Shown here in pieces: positions 41,204-48,614 of a DNA stretch of 64,000 nucleotides. Position 1 is the stretch's first letter. Every line of letters begins with the position of its first letter. The notes under the pieces were generated by a model, which did not search any database, was not told the DNA's origin, and saw only the letters and a list, made by a program, of their open reading frames with translations. The DNA comes from Bdellovibrionia bacterium (GTDB taxonomy: Bacteria > Bdellovibrionota > Bdellovibrionia > Bdellovibrionales > JAGQZY01), in the NCBI GenBank assembly GCA_030427805.1, contig JAUICP010000002.1, forward strand, positions 852,838 through 916,837, given 5' to 3'. The position numbers and the translations under genes are program-made.

Positions 41204-42994
41204 ATGGAATTTCGTGCTAAGGCTCGCGAAAAAAATTTTGCATTATTGACGTCAATCGCTTTGGCAGGCTTGATCGCCGTTTCAGGATCAGTCGCATCCG
41301 CCCGACAAACCTGTGAAACCCGTTTCGACGGACTTCAAAGTCGAGCAGTAGTACCTGCCCCGCAAACTCGCGCTGTGACCACAAGAAGCTTTTCTCCTGA
41401 CAGTCAGCAAGTCGCACATACTGACGTTCTTATTGCAACTTTAAGCTTTAATGATCCTCAATTCTTAGCAAGCTACTTTCGAAAGAACTACACCGCCGGC
41501 GATGACATCCGAAAAATCATCAAGCACAAAAAAGGACTCATCAATAGCGAGTTGTTAGTAAAGAGACTTGGACAGATTGCTTCAGAAAGTGATCGCAACC
41601 AAGACAACTGGTCACCAGAACGAATGGCTGAATTAGCCACTGAACTCATGGCCCGCCTTCGATCCGACCTTCTAATCGAAAAGGGTTTTACCCCTCTTAC
41701 AAAAATCGATGCTGATCTGAAAGCCAAAAAAATCACTGAGTCGATCGTTGAAGAAGACAGTGACTTTGTTTTCACTGGTGAACAATTTCAAGACATGCGC
41801 CAACAATTTGTTAACCTGGCAAAACTTGATCAGGGAGAAAAATTTATTCAGGCTCTGATTTACCACCAAATCGACAAGCTACAGGAACTTTACGAACTCA
41901 GACTCCTCCAAGTCAGAAAAAACACTATTATAGAAGAGGCGCGGAGAGCTCGAATTGCAGAGATTAACTCTAGAGACTATGACCCCGACCGAGAATTCGG
42001 AAAGTCCTTCTTGTCCTATGCTACGGCACTTATCGGTATGGGATCGTTTACTATTTGGGGGCCCTTTACTCCCCAGGCCTTCTTTTCCATTGAAACACTC
42101 TTAATATTACCTGAGTTTGTATTTCTAAAATCTCTATTTCCCTATTCTTTCGAAGGAATTAGAATACGAAGACTCATTACAAACACTACGACCGAATTAA
42201 GACTGGCTTACCACAACCGAATTTCAGCGCCTCTTATGAGAAGAATGGCACGAAAGCTGGGTCGCAAGCAGTTGGAAAGTTCAATTGAAGAAGCCATAAC
42301 CAATGGTAATCAAACGACTGTAGATACAGACGATCTCGCTCTTCCACCGGTCCCAGAAGAAAACCGCATCGAGTTCACTCCCGTTACAGCTGGTGAAATC
42401 GATGAGATACAAACTACTTTAAGTGGAAATGAAGCGAATAACCCCACAGAAATTAGTCTTCTGGGCGAGTCCATCCCCGAAGTTCTCAATCGACTCCGTC
42501 TCGAGTCGTCTGAAATCGCACTCAGTGGAGCGCAAACAACTCAAACCCTCTTCTCTTATGTGAATAGCTTTACCGATACTGAAAGTATCCGAAGCCTCGA
42601 ATTCTCTACCTTAATTAAGATCGGTGCGAGCTTAAGTAATCGCAGAGAGCACGTTGTAGCCCACCTTAGAGAACTCTCAGGTGTTTTCGCCCGCCTCGGT
42701 GACTTAAGAACCAAAACTCTTCATTTGGCTGATTTCTTAGAAACACAAAAGAGTTCAGACAATCAGAACATTTCTGAAGCCGCAGAAGTCGCACTTGGTT
42801 TCGTAGCTCGATATCTTGAAGATATCGACAAAGCAGAGGAGTCGATTAAAGAGATTCAAGGAAACTTCAATTTGCAACGTGAGCTTGCCGAGAACTATCA
42901 AAGAAGTTTTTCTCCTGTTGATCCGGAGGTCTCTACAGACACTGCTGAAATTCTCTTACAACTTCGCGAAGCAATCATGTTATCGATCCGCTAA
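41204..42994 (+). CDS. Large exported helical protein, unknown
   Basis: A 596-residue protein with a good ribosome site (GGAGGAAAG) and a signal peptide (LLTSIALAGLIAVSGSVASA, cleavage near residue 33). The mature protein is mostly helical and charged (for example RQQFVNLAKLDQGEKFIQAL, LRHLRELSG-like repeats). In the middle is one hydrophobic stretch, near residues 268-310 (ALIGMGSFTIWGPFTPQAFF and LLILPEFVFLKSLF), that could insert in a membrane. Helices after residue 400 may form a coiled coil. I recognise no domain. It is monocistronic and ends in a strong terminator. Size and composition suggest an envelope structural or scaffold role, which is inference only. Confidence 0.82.
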   Translation: MEFRAKAREKNFALLTSIALAGLIAVSGSVASARQTCETRFDGLQSRAVVPAPQTRAVTTRSFSPDSQQVAHTDVLIATLSFNDPQFLASYFRKNYTAGDDIRKIIKHKKGLINSELLVKRLGQIASESDRNQDNWSPERMAELATELMARLRSDLLIEKGFTPLTKIDADLKAKKITESIVEEDSDFVFTGEQFQDMRQQFVNLAKLDQGEKFIQALIYHQIDKLQELYELRLLQVRKNTIIEEARRARIAEINSRDYDPDREFGKSFLSYATALIGMGSFTIWGPFTPQAFFSIETLLILPEFVFLKSLFPYSFEGIRIRRLITNTTTELRLAYHNRISAPLMRRMARKLGRKQLESSIEEAITNGNQTTVDTDDLALPPVPEENRIEFTPVTAGEIDEIQTTLSGNEANNPTEISLLGESIPEVLNRLRLESSEIALSGAQTTQTLFSYVNSFTDTESIRSLEFSTLIKIGASLSNRREHVVAHLRELSGVFARLGDLRTKTLHLADFLETQKSSDNQNISEAAEVALGFVARYLEDIDKAEESIKEIQGNFNLQRELAENYQRSFSPVDPEVSTDTAEILLQLREAIMLSIR

Positions 42995-43030
42995 AAAGAT
43001 TCCTGAGAAAACCAACAGCAAGACCCAACA

Positions 43031-43062
43031 AAAAAAGCCAAGATTCTATCTTGGCTTTTTTA
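43031..43062. terminator. Bidirectional intrinsic terminator
   Basis: AGCCAAGAT (43036-43044) pairs with ATCTTGGCT (43048-43056) around a three-base loop, with A6 before and T5 after. Shared by the exported-protein gene on the plus strand and the small basic protein on the minus strand. Confidence 0.9.
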
Positions 43063-43104
43063 TATTTATTCACGAACTATTGGATTGAGTTCCCTAAAAG
43101 GACC

Positions 43105-43239
43105 CTATTCCTCGTCGCCGAATAGTGCAGCTTTAGACTGAGTCGTGCCTTGATTTAAGTTCTTAGCTTTTCTCTTACGTCCTTGCATAGCACGCTTACG
43201 ACGTCGAATTCTTGAAGTTTGTTTTGCGTCTGAAGCCAT
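43105..43239 (-). CDS. 44-residue highly basic protein
   Basis: A short frame, ATG 43239 to TAG 43105, encoding 44 residues. GAGGAGA is the ribosome site, seven bases before the ATG. The product is very basic in the middle (RIRRRKRAMQGRKRKAKN), followed by a polar stretch (QGTTQSKAALF) and an acidic end (GDEE). The charge pattern suggests an RNA- or DNA-binding peptide, possibly ribosome-associated; it does not match the ribosomal protein THX or bL36 that I know. It lies 36 bases after the beta-barrel gene on the same strand and before a strong terminator. Start, ribosome site and terminator together argue for a real gene. Confidence 0.7.
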   Translation of the reverse strand: MASDAKQTSRIRRRKRAMQGRKRKAKNLNQGTTQSKAALFGDEE

Positions 43240-43275
43240 TTTTATCTCCTCATTAGGATAAGAAATGGTGTGTTA

Positions 43276-44190
43276 TCAAAAGTCTAGCCATAAGTCAAGA
43301 CTGTGAATCTGGGCTCCGCTGGAGCGCTGATCGTACTGATAGCTGTAATCGATTCGCAGACGTGGGCCGTGCCAGCCAAAGCCAGCCGTCAAAAAGGAGT
43401 GATTGAATATCCCATCTTCTTGAAATCCCAGGCGAAATTTAAATAGATCAAGAAATTTACTCTCGATCCCAAGGCCGAGCCGACCGAGCAAGTCCTCGTT
43501 ATCTTCCAGGAGATAGCTGTAATCTCCTCTTACCCTGAAGAGGTCATTGGCGACAAACTGGACCCCCACCGAGGCTGTTGTGGGTCGCTGTAGAGGAGGG
43601 AGAACCTCATCGTCTTTGCCAAGGAGGTTTTCAAAGACCAGGGCAAAGGCCAATTGGGGGCTGAAGGCCGCGAGCACCCCGAAGTCTATATTGTCGCGAT
43701 TCACCTTCTCACCACCTTCTGGCTTTATCTCTAGCCGACTGGCTGAGATCCCAATGGACACCCCTTTGGCGACTAAGCCAGCTATTGCTAGGTGGAAAAG
43801 CTGACCATCGGCCCTAAAACCAGAGCTATTGCTGTAGCGAATGCTTTCGTAGGTAAAACTCCCCGGAAAGGCCAAACCCACAGTTCCATCGGTTAAGGTC
43901 ACACCATAGCTACTAGATTCGAGTGAGTTCCTGGAACCCTGGCGCGTGACCTGGCCGCCGAGATAGTATTTTTCAAGTTGAACGAGACCGGCAGGGTTGA
44001 TTCGACCCATTTCTGTGGCGTCAGACGCGGCGCGACCAGAACCTCCCATTGACCTAAAAATCGGTCCTTGAGATTCTTGGGACAAAGCGAAATGCAGTTG
44101 AAATAAAAAGCAACTAAGTACAACTAGAAGATTTAGGAGATTGTGCGTCGTGAAGATGGGACCCAAAGCTTTTGCTCTCTTTTTAATCAT
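43276..44190 (-). CDS. Predicted outer-membrane beta-barrel protein
   Basis: A 304-residue protein with a long signal peptide (NLLNLLVVLSCFLFQLHFALS). The mature start GPIFRSMGGSGRAASDATEMGRINPAGLVQL resembles PorV/FadL-type barrels, whose N-terminus has a 'xNPAgla' block. About twelve amphipathic strands follow (FGVLAAFSPQLAFALVFEN, VRGDYSYLLED, LRIDYSYQYD). The last residue is Phe, the BamA recognition signature (DLWLDF). ATG 44190 is preferred because GGGGAG lies five bases upstream; a GTG six bases earlier is possible. The 5' end overlaps the divergent M23 peptidase gene by about 41 bases. A role in transport or as an anchor is possible. Confidence 0.8.
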   Translation of the reverse strand: MIKKRAKALGPIFTTHNLLNLLVVLSCFLFQLHFALSQESQGPIFRSMGGSGRAASDATEMGRINPAGLVQLEKYYLGGQVTRQGSRNSLESSSYGVTLTDGTVGLAFPGSFTYESIRYSNSSGFRADGQLFHLAIAGLVAKGVSIGISASRLEIKPEGGEKVNRDNIDFGVLAAFSPQLAFALVFENLLGKDDEVLPPLQRPTTASVGVQFVANDLFRVRGDYSYLLEDNEDLLGRLGLGIESKFLDLFKFRLGFQEDGIFNHSFLTAGFGWHGPRLRIDYSYQYDQRSSGAQIHSLDLWLDF

Positions 44191-45343
44191 ATTCACTCCC
44201 CTCGCTACTCTGCGGCAGCCCGCCTATGCTGCCTCCGGACTCCCAGTATTGAGTATGGTCAATCAAAGCCAACCAGACAAAGTCTTTCTGAAAAAAGCGC
44301 GCAAGGGAGATACTCTTTTTACAATCGTTAAAAGAGAGGGCTTTTCACAAAATCACTGGAGCCAAATTATTCAGGCTCAAGTACTCCCCAAAAAATTCGT
44401 CATCTCTCAAGGACTCAATTTTCGAGTTGGAACTTACAAGAAATCCAAATCTAAAGAGGTGAAGTTCTACGACGCCCATAAAAACCAAGCCTATGTCATC
44501 TGGAAGTCAGGGACGACGGCTGGTGTTTTCCTCGCCCCCGTAAATTTTGAAAAACGCTATAAGCAAGTTGAAGGACACCTGAAGGGTTCTATTATTCAAA
44601 ACATCGTCGATCGCACCGACGACACCCTTCTCGCCTATCGCTTTCTCAATGCCTTTAAACTCGACGCAAAGATGCGCAACTTGCAAAGAGGCGCTTATTA
44701 TTCTCTCAAGTACGAAGACCTCTATGACGGAGGTTTACGAATCCGAAGCGGTGAGGTTTTAGAAGCTTCTCTCGAAATTAGGGGTCAACTTCGTGAGCGC
44801 TTTTTCATTCCGACCGAAGAGGGTGGAGCATTTATAGATTTGCAAAAGAATCAGGACAATAAGCTTCTCTATTCTCCAGTGAACTATCTCAATATCACGA
44901 GTCTCTTTCAAAAAAGACGCTTTCACCCGATCAAAAGAAGAAGAGTCGCTCACCTGGGTATCGACTTTGAACTTCCCCTGGGGTCTCCCGTTCTCTCGGC
45001 CGAAGATGGAACCATCATGAAGATCGGAAAATCTCGTGGTGCTGGCCGATATGTCGTCATTGAACACGAAGATGGGGTTGTCTCCTATTACAATCATCTC
45101 AACAGCATCGAAAGAGATCTCGAAATTGGCGACGAAGTCTTGGCCGGAGAAGATATCGGCACCATTGGTTGCAGTGGCTACTGCACAAAACCGCACCTCC
45201 ATTTTGCGGTAAAGAAAAAGGGGCGTTTTATTGACCCAGCTCAGGTCATTCGGACCTATTCGGCCATACAAGCGCCTGTCATCGAGTCCACGCGGACCCA
45301 ATTGTTAAGAGATTTCTCAGATATTAGCGAAACCACCCTTTAA
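44150..45343 (+). CDS. Periplasmic M23 peptidase (LytM-type)
   Basis: A 397-residue zinc endopeptidase predicted to cleave peptidoglycan peptide cross-links, or to act as an amidase activator. It has a signal peptide (FALFLIIFTPLATL...PAYA). A LysM-like region follows, KARKGDTLFTIVKREGFS, then a beta domain. The catalytic domain has HLGIDFELPLGSPVLSAEDG (first His/Asp zinc ligands), GRYVVIEHEDGVVSYYNHL, and PHLHFAVKKKGRFIDP (last His ligands). All ligands are present, so it is probably active. Start at GTG 44150 or ATG 44156; AGGAGA is placed for the GTG. The terminator stem begins in the stop codon. Confidence 0.92.
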   Translation: MKMGPKAFALFLIIFTPLATLRQPAYAASGLPVLSMVNQSQPDKVFLKKARKGDTLFTIVKREGFSQNHWSQIIQAQVLPKKFVISQGLNFRVGTYKKSKSKEVKFYDAHKNQAYVIWKSGTTAGVFLAPVNFEKRYKQVEGHLKGSIIQNIVDRTDDTLLAYRFLNAFKLDAKMRNLQRGAYYSLKYEDLYDGGLRIRSGEVLEASLEIRGQLRERFFIPTEEGGAFIDLQKNQDNKLLYSPVNYLNITSLFQKRRFHPIKRRRVAHLGIDFELPLGSPVLSAEDGTIMKIGKSRGAGRYVVIEHEDGVVSYYNHLNSIERDLEIGDEVLAGEDIGTIGCSGYCTKPHLHFAVKKKGRFIDPAQVIRTYSAIQAPVIESTRTQLLRDFSDISETTL

Positions 45344-45367
45344 AATGTGACCTCCGGGTCACATTTT
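45342..45367 (+). terminator. Intrinsic terminator overlapping the stop codon
   Basis: AAAATGTGACC (45342-45352) pairs with GGTCACATTTT (45357-45367), 11 perfect base pairs around TCCG. The left arm starts inside the TAA of the M23 gene. Confidence 0.82.
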
Positions 45368-45390
45368 CACAACAATTCCCCAACATTCTC

Positions 45391-45406
45391 AATTCCGAAC
45401 GGAATT
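45391..45406. promoter_or_regulatory. Inverted repeat upstream of the OmpR-type regulator
   Basis: AATTCCG-AA-CGGAATT, a perfect seven-base inverted repeat 86 bases before the regulator's ATG. Size and symmetry fit a transcription-factor operator; autoregulation is possible. Confidence 0.4.
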
Positions 45407-45491
45407 ATGAACACGATTCAATATTCTAAAAGAATTCTCCCAATACTTGCCCCCTAGACTGAATTTAGAGTTGCTAAAGAAAGGAGAGTTT

Positions 45492-46238
45492 ATGAATCGC
45501 TTTATGCAAGAATCAAACAAACCACAACTATTGCTCGTTGAAGACTCTAAAGTGGACCAAGCATTAATCAAAACCTATTTAAGAGACGAGTATGAGGTCA
45601 CTTGTCTCGACTCCATTCAGTCGGCAAAGAGCTTGATTGACTCTGTGAGTTTCGACCTAGCTATTATTGACCTCCAATTACCCGATGGTTCGGGCCTCGA
45701 GTTCTGTGAAAAGATAAAACTATCAAATGGTCAATTATCAATTCCAACACTACTGCTGACCGCATCGAAAGAGATGAATGCAAAAGTCGCAGGATTTTAT
45801 ATGGGAATTTGGGATTATATGACCAAGCCAGTAGATATCGTGGAACTGAAACTCAGGCTACACAGTATGTTGCTGAAGAGTCGGATCTCTAAAGGAATGA
45901 ATGTGCAAGAAATCAGTGTCGGAGACTTAACGCTGAATTTGCAAAAATTTGATGCTCGAGTGCGAACAGGACTAGAAGAAGAAGAGATTGTTAGTCTGAC
46001 TCCGATTGAGTTTCGAATCATGAAAACACTCATGGACCACAAAGATTCAATCCTTACGCGGGACGCCATTGTAAAATCCGTTTGGAATGCGCCAATGAAG
46101 AAGTCAATGAATCGGACACTCGATGTTCACATTGCAAATCTGCGCAAGAAAATGGGCCACTGCGGAAGGCAGATCAAAAGCATCTATGGAGTTGGTTACA
46201 CCATAGAAGGTCAAAACTATGTAAAGGATCATATTTAG
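45492..46238 (+). CDS. OmpR/PhoB-type response regulator (orphan)
   Basis: A 248-residue two-component regulator. ATG 45492 has AAGGAGAG immediately upstream, which fixes the start. The receiver domain has the acidic pair in LLVEDSK, phosphorylated D60 in IIDLQLPDGSG, the Thr in LLLTASK and Lys in MTKPVD. The C-terminal winged helix has LTPIEFRIMKTLMDH, TRDAIVKSVW, RTLDVHIANLRKKMG and the end YGVGYTIE, the classic Trans_reg_C pattern. No histidine kinase is adjacent. It has its own terminator and an upstream inverted repeat that may be its operator. Confidence 0.94.
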   Translation: MNRFMQESNKPQLLLVEDSKVDQALIKTYLRDEYEVTCLDSIQSAKSLIDSVSFDLAIIDLQLPDGSGLEFCEKIKLSNGQLSIPTLLLTASKEMNAKVAGFYMGIWDYMTKPVDIVELKLRLHSMLLKSRISKGMNVQEISVGDLTLNLQKFDARVRTGLEEEEIVSLTPIEFRIMKTLMDHKDSILTRDAIVKSVWNAPMKKSMNRTLDVHIANLRKKMGHCGRQIKSIYGVGYTIEGQNYVKDHI

Positions 46239-46280
46239 TGAAAAATAACAGCGTTGTAACTAGATAGGATTCGAAAATTT

Positions 46281-46319
46281 GAAGAGGTGCCGAACGTCCA
46301 CTTTCACCTCTTCTTATCT
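46281..46319. terminator. Bidirectional intrinsic terminator between convergent genes
   Basis: GAAGAGGTG (46281-46289) pairs perfectly with CACCTCTTC (46305-46313) around a 15-base loop, followed by TTATCTT on the plus strand and AAATTTTC on the minus strand. Confidence 0.75.
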
Positions 46320-47522
46320 TTATCGCTCACAGATACTGACAAAGTGAGAACAAAGTGGATTGGGGCCCTCAACATCAATCGAACACGGTTGATTGAGGTT
46401 GTACTCCACAGTTTTATCATTGCGCTTATTGTAGCATCCACCCGTTTGAGCTGTTTTAGCAATTATACAATTGTTAGTGAGATCGACCCACCAGTCCTCA
46501 GGCTTAAGAATGTTTCTTACTTTCGAAAGTAAGGCTTGGTTACCAGCCAAATTATCTGGAACCATATTACAGGTCACATTAGTTCCATCAATCGCATCAT
46601 CTTTATCTACAATTTTAAAAACCATAGAAGAGTTACAGGTCCAATTCTTTCTCTTGCTTGCGTCCGAAGCATTTTCGAGGCTTCTTTCAGTCACACCAAA
46701 AAGAATTCGCGGCGGAAAGCCCGAGTTAGCACCAACTGGAACTCGGTAATTTAATTCAAAGCCACGACCAAAGACACTCTTTTGTCTTTCGCCTTCCTGA
46801 CCGAGATCTTCAGGTGAAATGGCTGCCACACCACCGGTTGCAGTGTCACGATATGTGAGTGCTAACACACCAGAGTTATTTGAAGAGTAATTTCTTGCTT
46901 GGTCTTCTGTTTCTGAAGACGAAGCAAAACTCAGGGACCCTTCGATACGAATTCCCTTACCAAAGTCATCGCGAAGGTACTTCAAGCGTTTTCCTTGCGC
47001 GTAGTAATCGAGCAGGTAGGCAGACGGATAATCTTCACCAAGAGTCGTGAACATGGTTGAATAATCAATACCCTCTGTTCCATCACTACCACTCGTAGTT
47101 ACAAAGATGGTTTGTAGGTTCTGGTTTCCTCGGAGAGCTAATTGCAAATTCATTGCTTTACTACCGGGGCCAATATTTAAGAGGTCCAAGCGCTCTTTAG
47201 CGGAAGACTTTTCAGTTAATTCAAAAAATTCATCGGTTAAACTAATACCGGCATCGTCACCATAGGCACCTACGCGAAACGTAAAGTAAGCACTTGGGTC
47301 TCTTCCCGCCGGACTATTCACTTCAGAGCAGGACATGTAGGCAATTTGATCAACGACTGTATCGTAAACGAAGTCTTGATCTGCGGCTAAAAGAGCCAGT
47401 CGATCCTGGGTTGCTGGAACGCCTCCCATATCACAATTTTGAAAAAGAATTATTGAGCTTAGTCCCGAGAAGACCAACAGAAACATTGGTCCCCAAGCCC
47501 TAGACAAAAAGCTTTGGTTCAT
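46320..47522 (-). CDS. Predicted lipoprotein, unknown
   Basis: A 400-residue protein with a lipoprotein signal (PMFLLVFSGLSSIILFQNC, lipidated Cys near residue 29). The -1 position is Asn (QNC), unusual in textbook lipoboxes but seen in Bdellovibrio-type lipoproteins. The mature part is mixed, with several Cys (MSCSEVN, NWTCNSS, VTCNM, NNCIIAK, GGCYNK, QPCSID, PLCSHF, SICER). Six or more lie in the last 130 residues, suggesting disulfides on the surface. The sequence repeats Gly/Ser/Asp-rich loops. No recognised domain. Monocistronic and convergent with the OmpR-type regulator. Confidence 0.8.
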   Translation of the reverse strand: MNQSFLSRAWGPMFLLVFSGLSSIILFQNCDMGGVPATQDRLALLAADQDFVYDTVVDQIAYMSCSEVNSPAGRDPSAYFTFRVGAYGDDAGISLTDEFFELTEKSSAKERLDLLNIGPGSKAMNLQLALRGNQNLQTIFVTTSGSDGTEGIDYSTMFTTLGEDYPSAYLLDYYAQGKRLKYLRDDFGKGIRIEGSLSFASSSETEDQARNYSSNNSGVLALTYRDTATGGVAAISPEDLGQEGERQKSVFGRGFELNYRVPVGANSGFPPRILFGVTERSLENASDASKRKNWTCNSSMVFKIVDKDDAIDGTNVTCNMVPDNLAGNQALLSKVRNILKPEDWWVDLTNNCIIAKTAQTGGCYNKRNDKTVEYNLNQPCSIDVEGPNPLCSHFVSICER

Positions 47523-47732
47523 CCATTACCCCTCTGACGACTCACATTTATTCATATCGGTTTAAGTCACTAAACGTTTTAGCCCGAAACACGACCTCAG
47601 TCTAATTGCTCACCCATAAGACCCATAAGTGTTTGTAAATATTGATTAAATAATTTGAGAAAGAATGGTCGCTGAGCTCCAATCGGAGTATAAACTTGTC
47701 AACATCACAGCAATGTGCTTTTTTGAGACATT

Positions 47733-48614
47733 ATGAAGATATCCAATAATTTCAAGATTTTAGTTAGCTTCTTTGCAATATCCCTCCTGGCTCTCAGTGC
47801 TTGGGCCTACATTCCCAAAACACGAATGATTCTTTCTCGCGCCATTAAAAACAGCGGAAGTCAGACTTACCAAGTGATTCAAGAAGTGCATTTCAAAACC
47901 GAAACCGATGCCCTTGTAGTTAAAGAGTTGTGGACGGTAATCGACGGAAAAACACTTCGCCTAAAAGCCACGGGGGGAACGACTCTTTCTGATCAATGGG
48001 AGTTTAATGCCATCTACAAAGACGGCAGACGATTTGTATTTGAAGGCGATGATAAAGTTCACAATTATCCCCAGAGTGTTGAGTTTGCAGAACCATACTT
48101 TCATTTTAGAAAACTCGATAATCTACTCTATCAACTCATTAGAATTGATGTTTTGCCCAATACAATTCTTAAACCTAATCAACCGGCCTACTCTCTCAAC
48201 CAAGTAAAGTACGAGCCAGAGCCCTATGCTAGACTCTCTCGAGTGAGTGGTTACATTGCTTATGCCTTTGGCCAACCAACTCCGGCGGGGTCAGATGTTT
48301 CACTACCAGGTGTTTGGGTCGAACAAGATTCTTTTCTCTTGCGAAAGCTCCGCTTTAAAAGTCAGGCTGAGGTTCAAGCCAATAAGTACCAGTCGTACAA
48401 CTCTGGATTAAAACTTCCGAAGGATCGAACCATCACCTGGAATAATAATGCGGTTTTTATTCGCACCATTTCAGCCAAGTCACTTGGTTCGAGATCGTCA
48501 CTTCAATCTCGATTTCAACCCAATACCCTTCTCGGTTTAAAGAAAACTATTTCTTCAGACCGCAGAGAGCCTCGCAATGCTCTAATTAAAGAATTCTACG
48601 CGAGGTTTCGTTGA
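47733..48614 (+). CDS. Exported protein of unknown function, coupled to priA
   Basis: A 293-residue protein with a signal peptide (ILVSFFAISLLALSAWA, cleavage near residue 25). The mature domain is beta-rich with alternating strands (YQVIQEVHFKTETDALVVKELWTVIDG, LRLKATGGTTLSDQWEF, RLSRVSGYIAYAFGQPTP), then a Lys/Arg-rich C-terminal region. It resembles lipid- or OM-targeting beta folds in outline, but no named family is recognised. There is no Shine-Dalgarno before the ATG at 47733. Its stop overlaps the TTG start of priA (TTGA), so the two are translationally coupled although their functions look unrelated. Confidence 0.75.
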   Translation: MKISNNFKILVSFFAISLLALSAWAYIPKTRMILSRAIKNSGSQTYQVIQEVHFKTETDALVVKELWTVIDGKTLRLKATGGTTLSDQWEFNAIYKDGRRFVFEGDDKVHNYPQSVEFAEPYFHFRKLDNLLYQLIRIDVLPNTILKPNQPAYSLNQVKYEPEPYARLSRVSGYIAYAFGQPTPAGSDVSLPGVWVEQDSFLLRKLRFKSQAEVQANKYQSYNSGLKLPKDRTITWNNNAVFIRTISAKSLGSRSSLQSRFQPNTLLGLKKTISSDRREPRNALIKEFYARFR

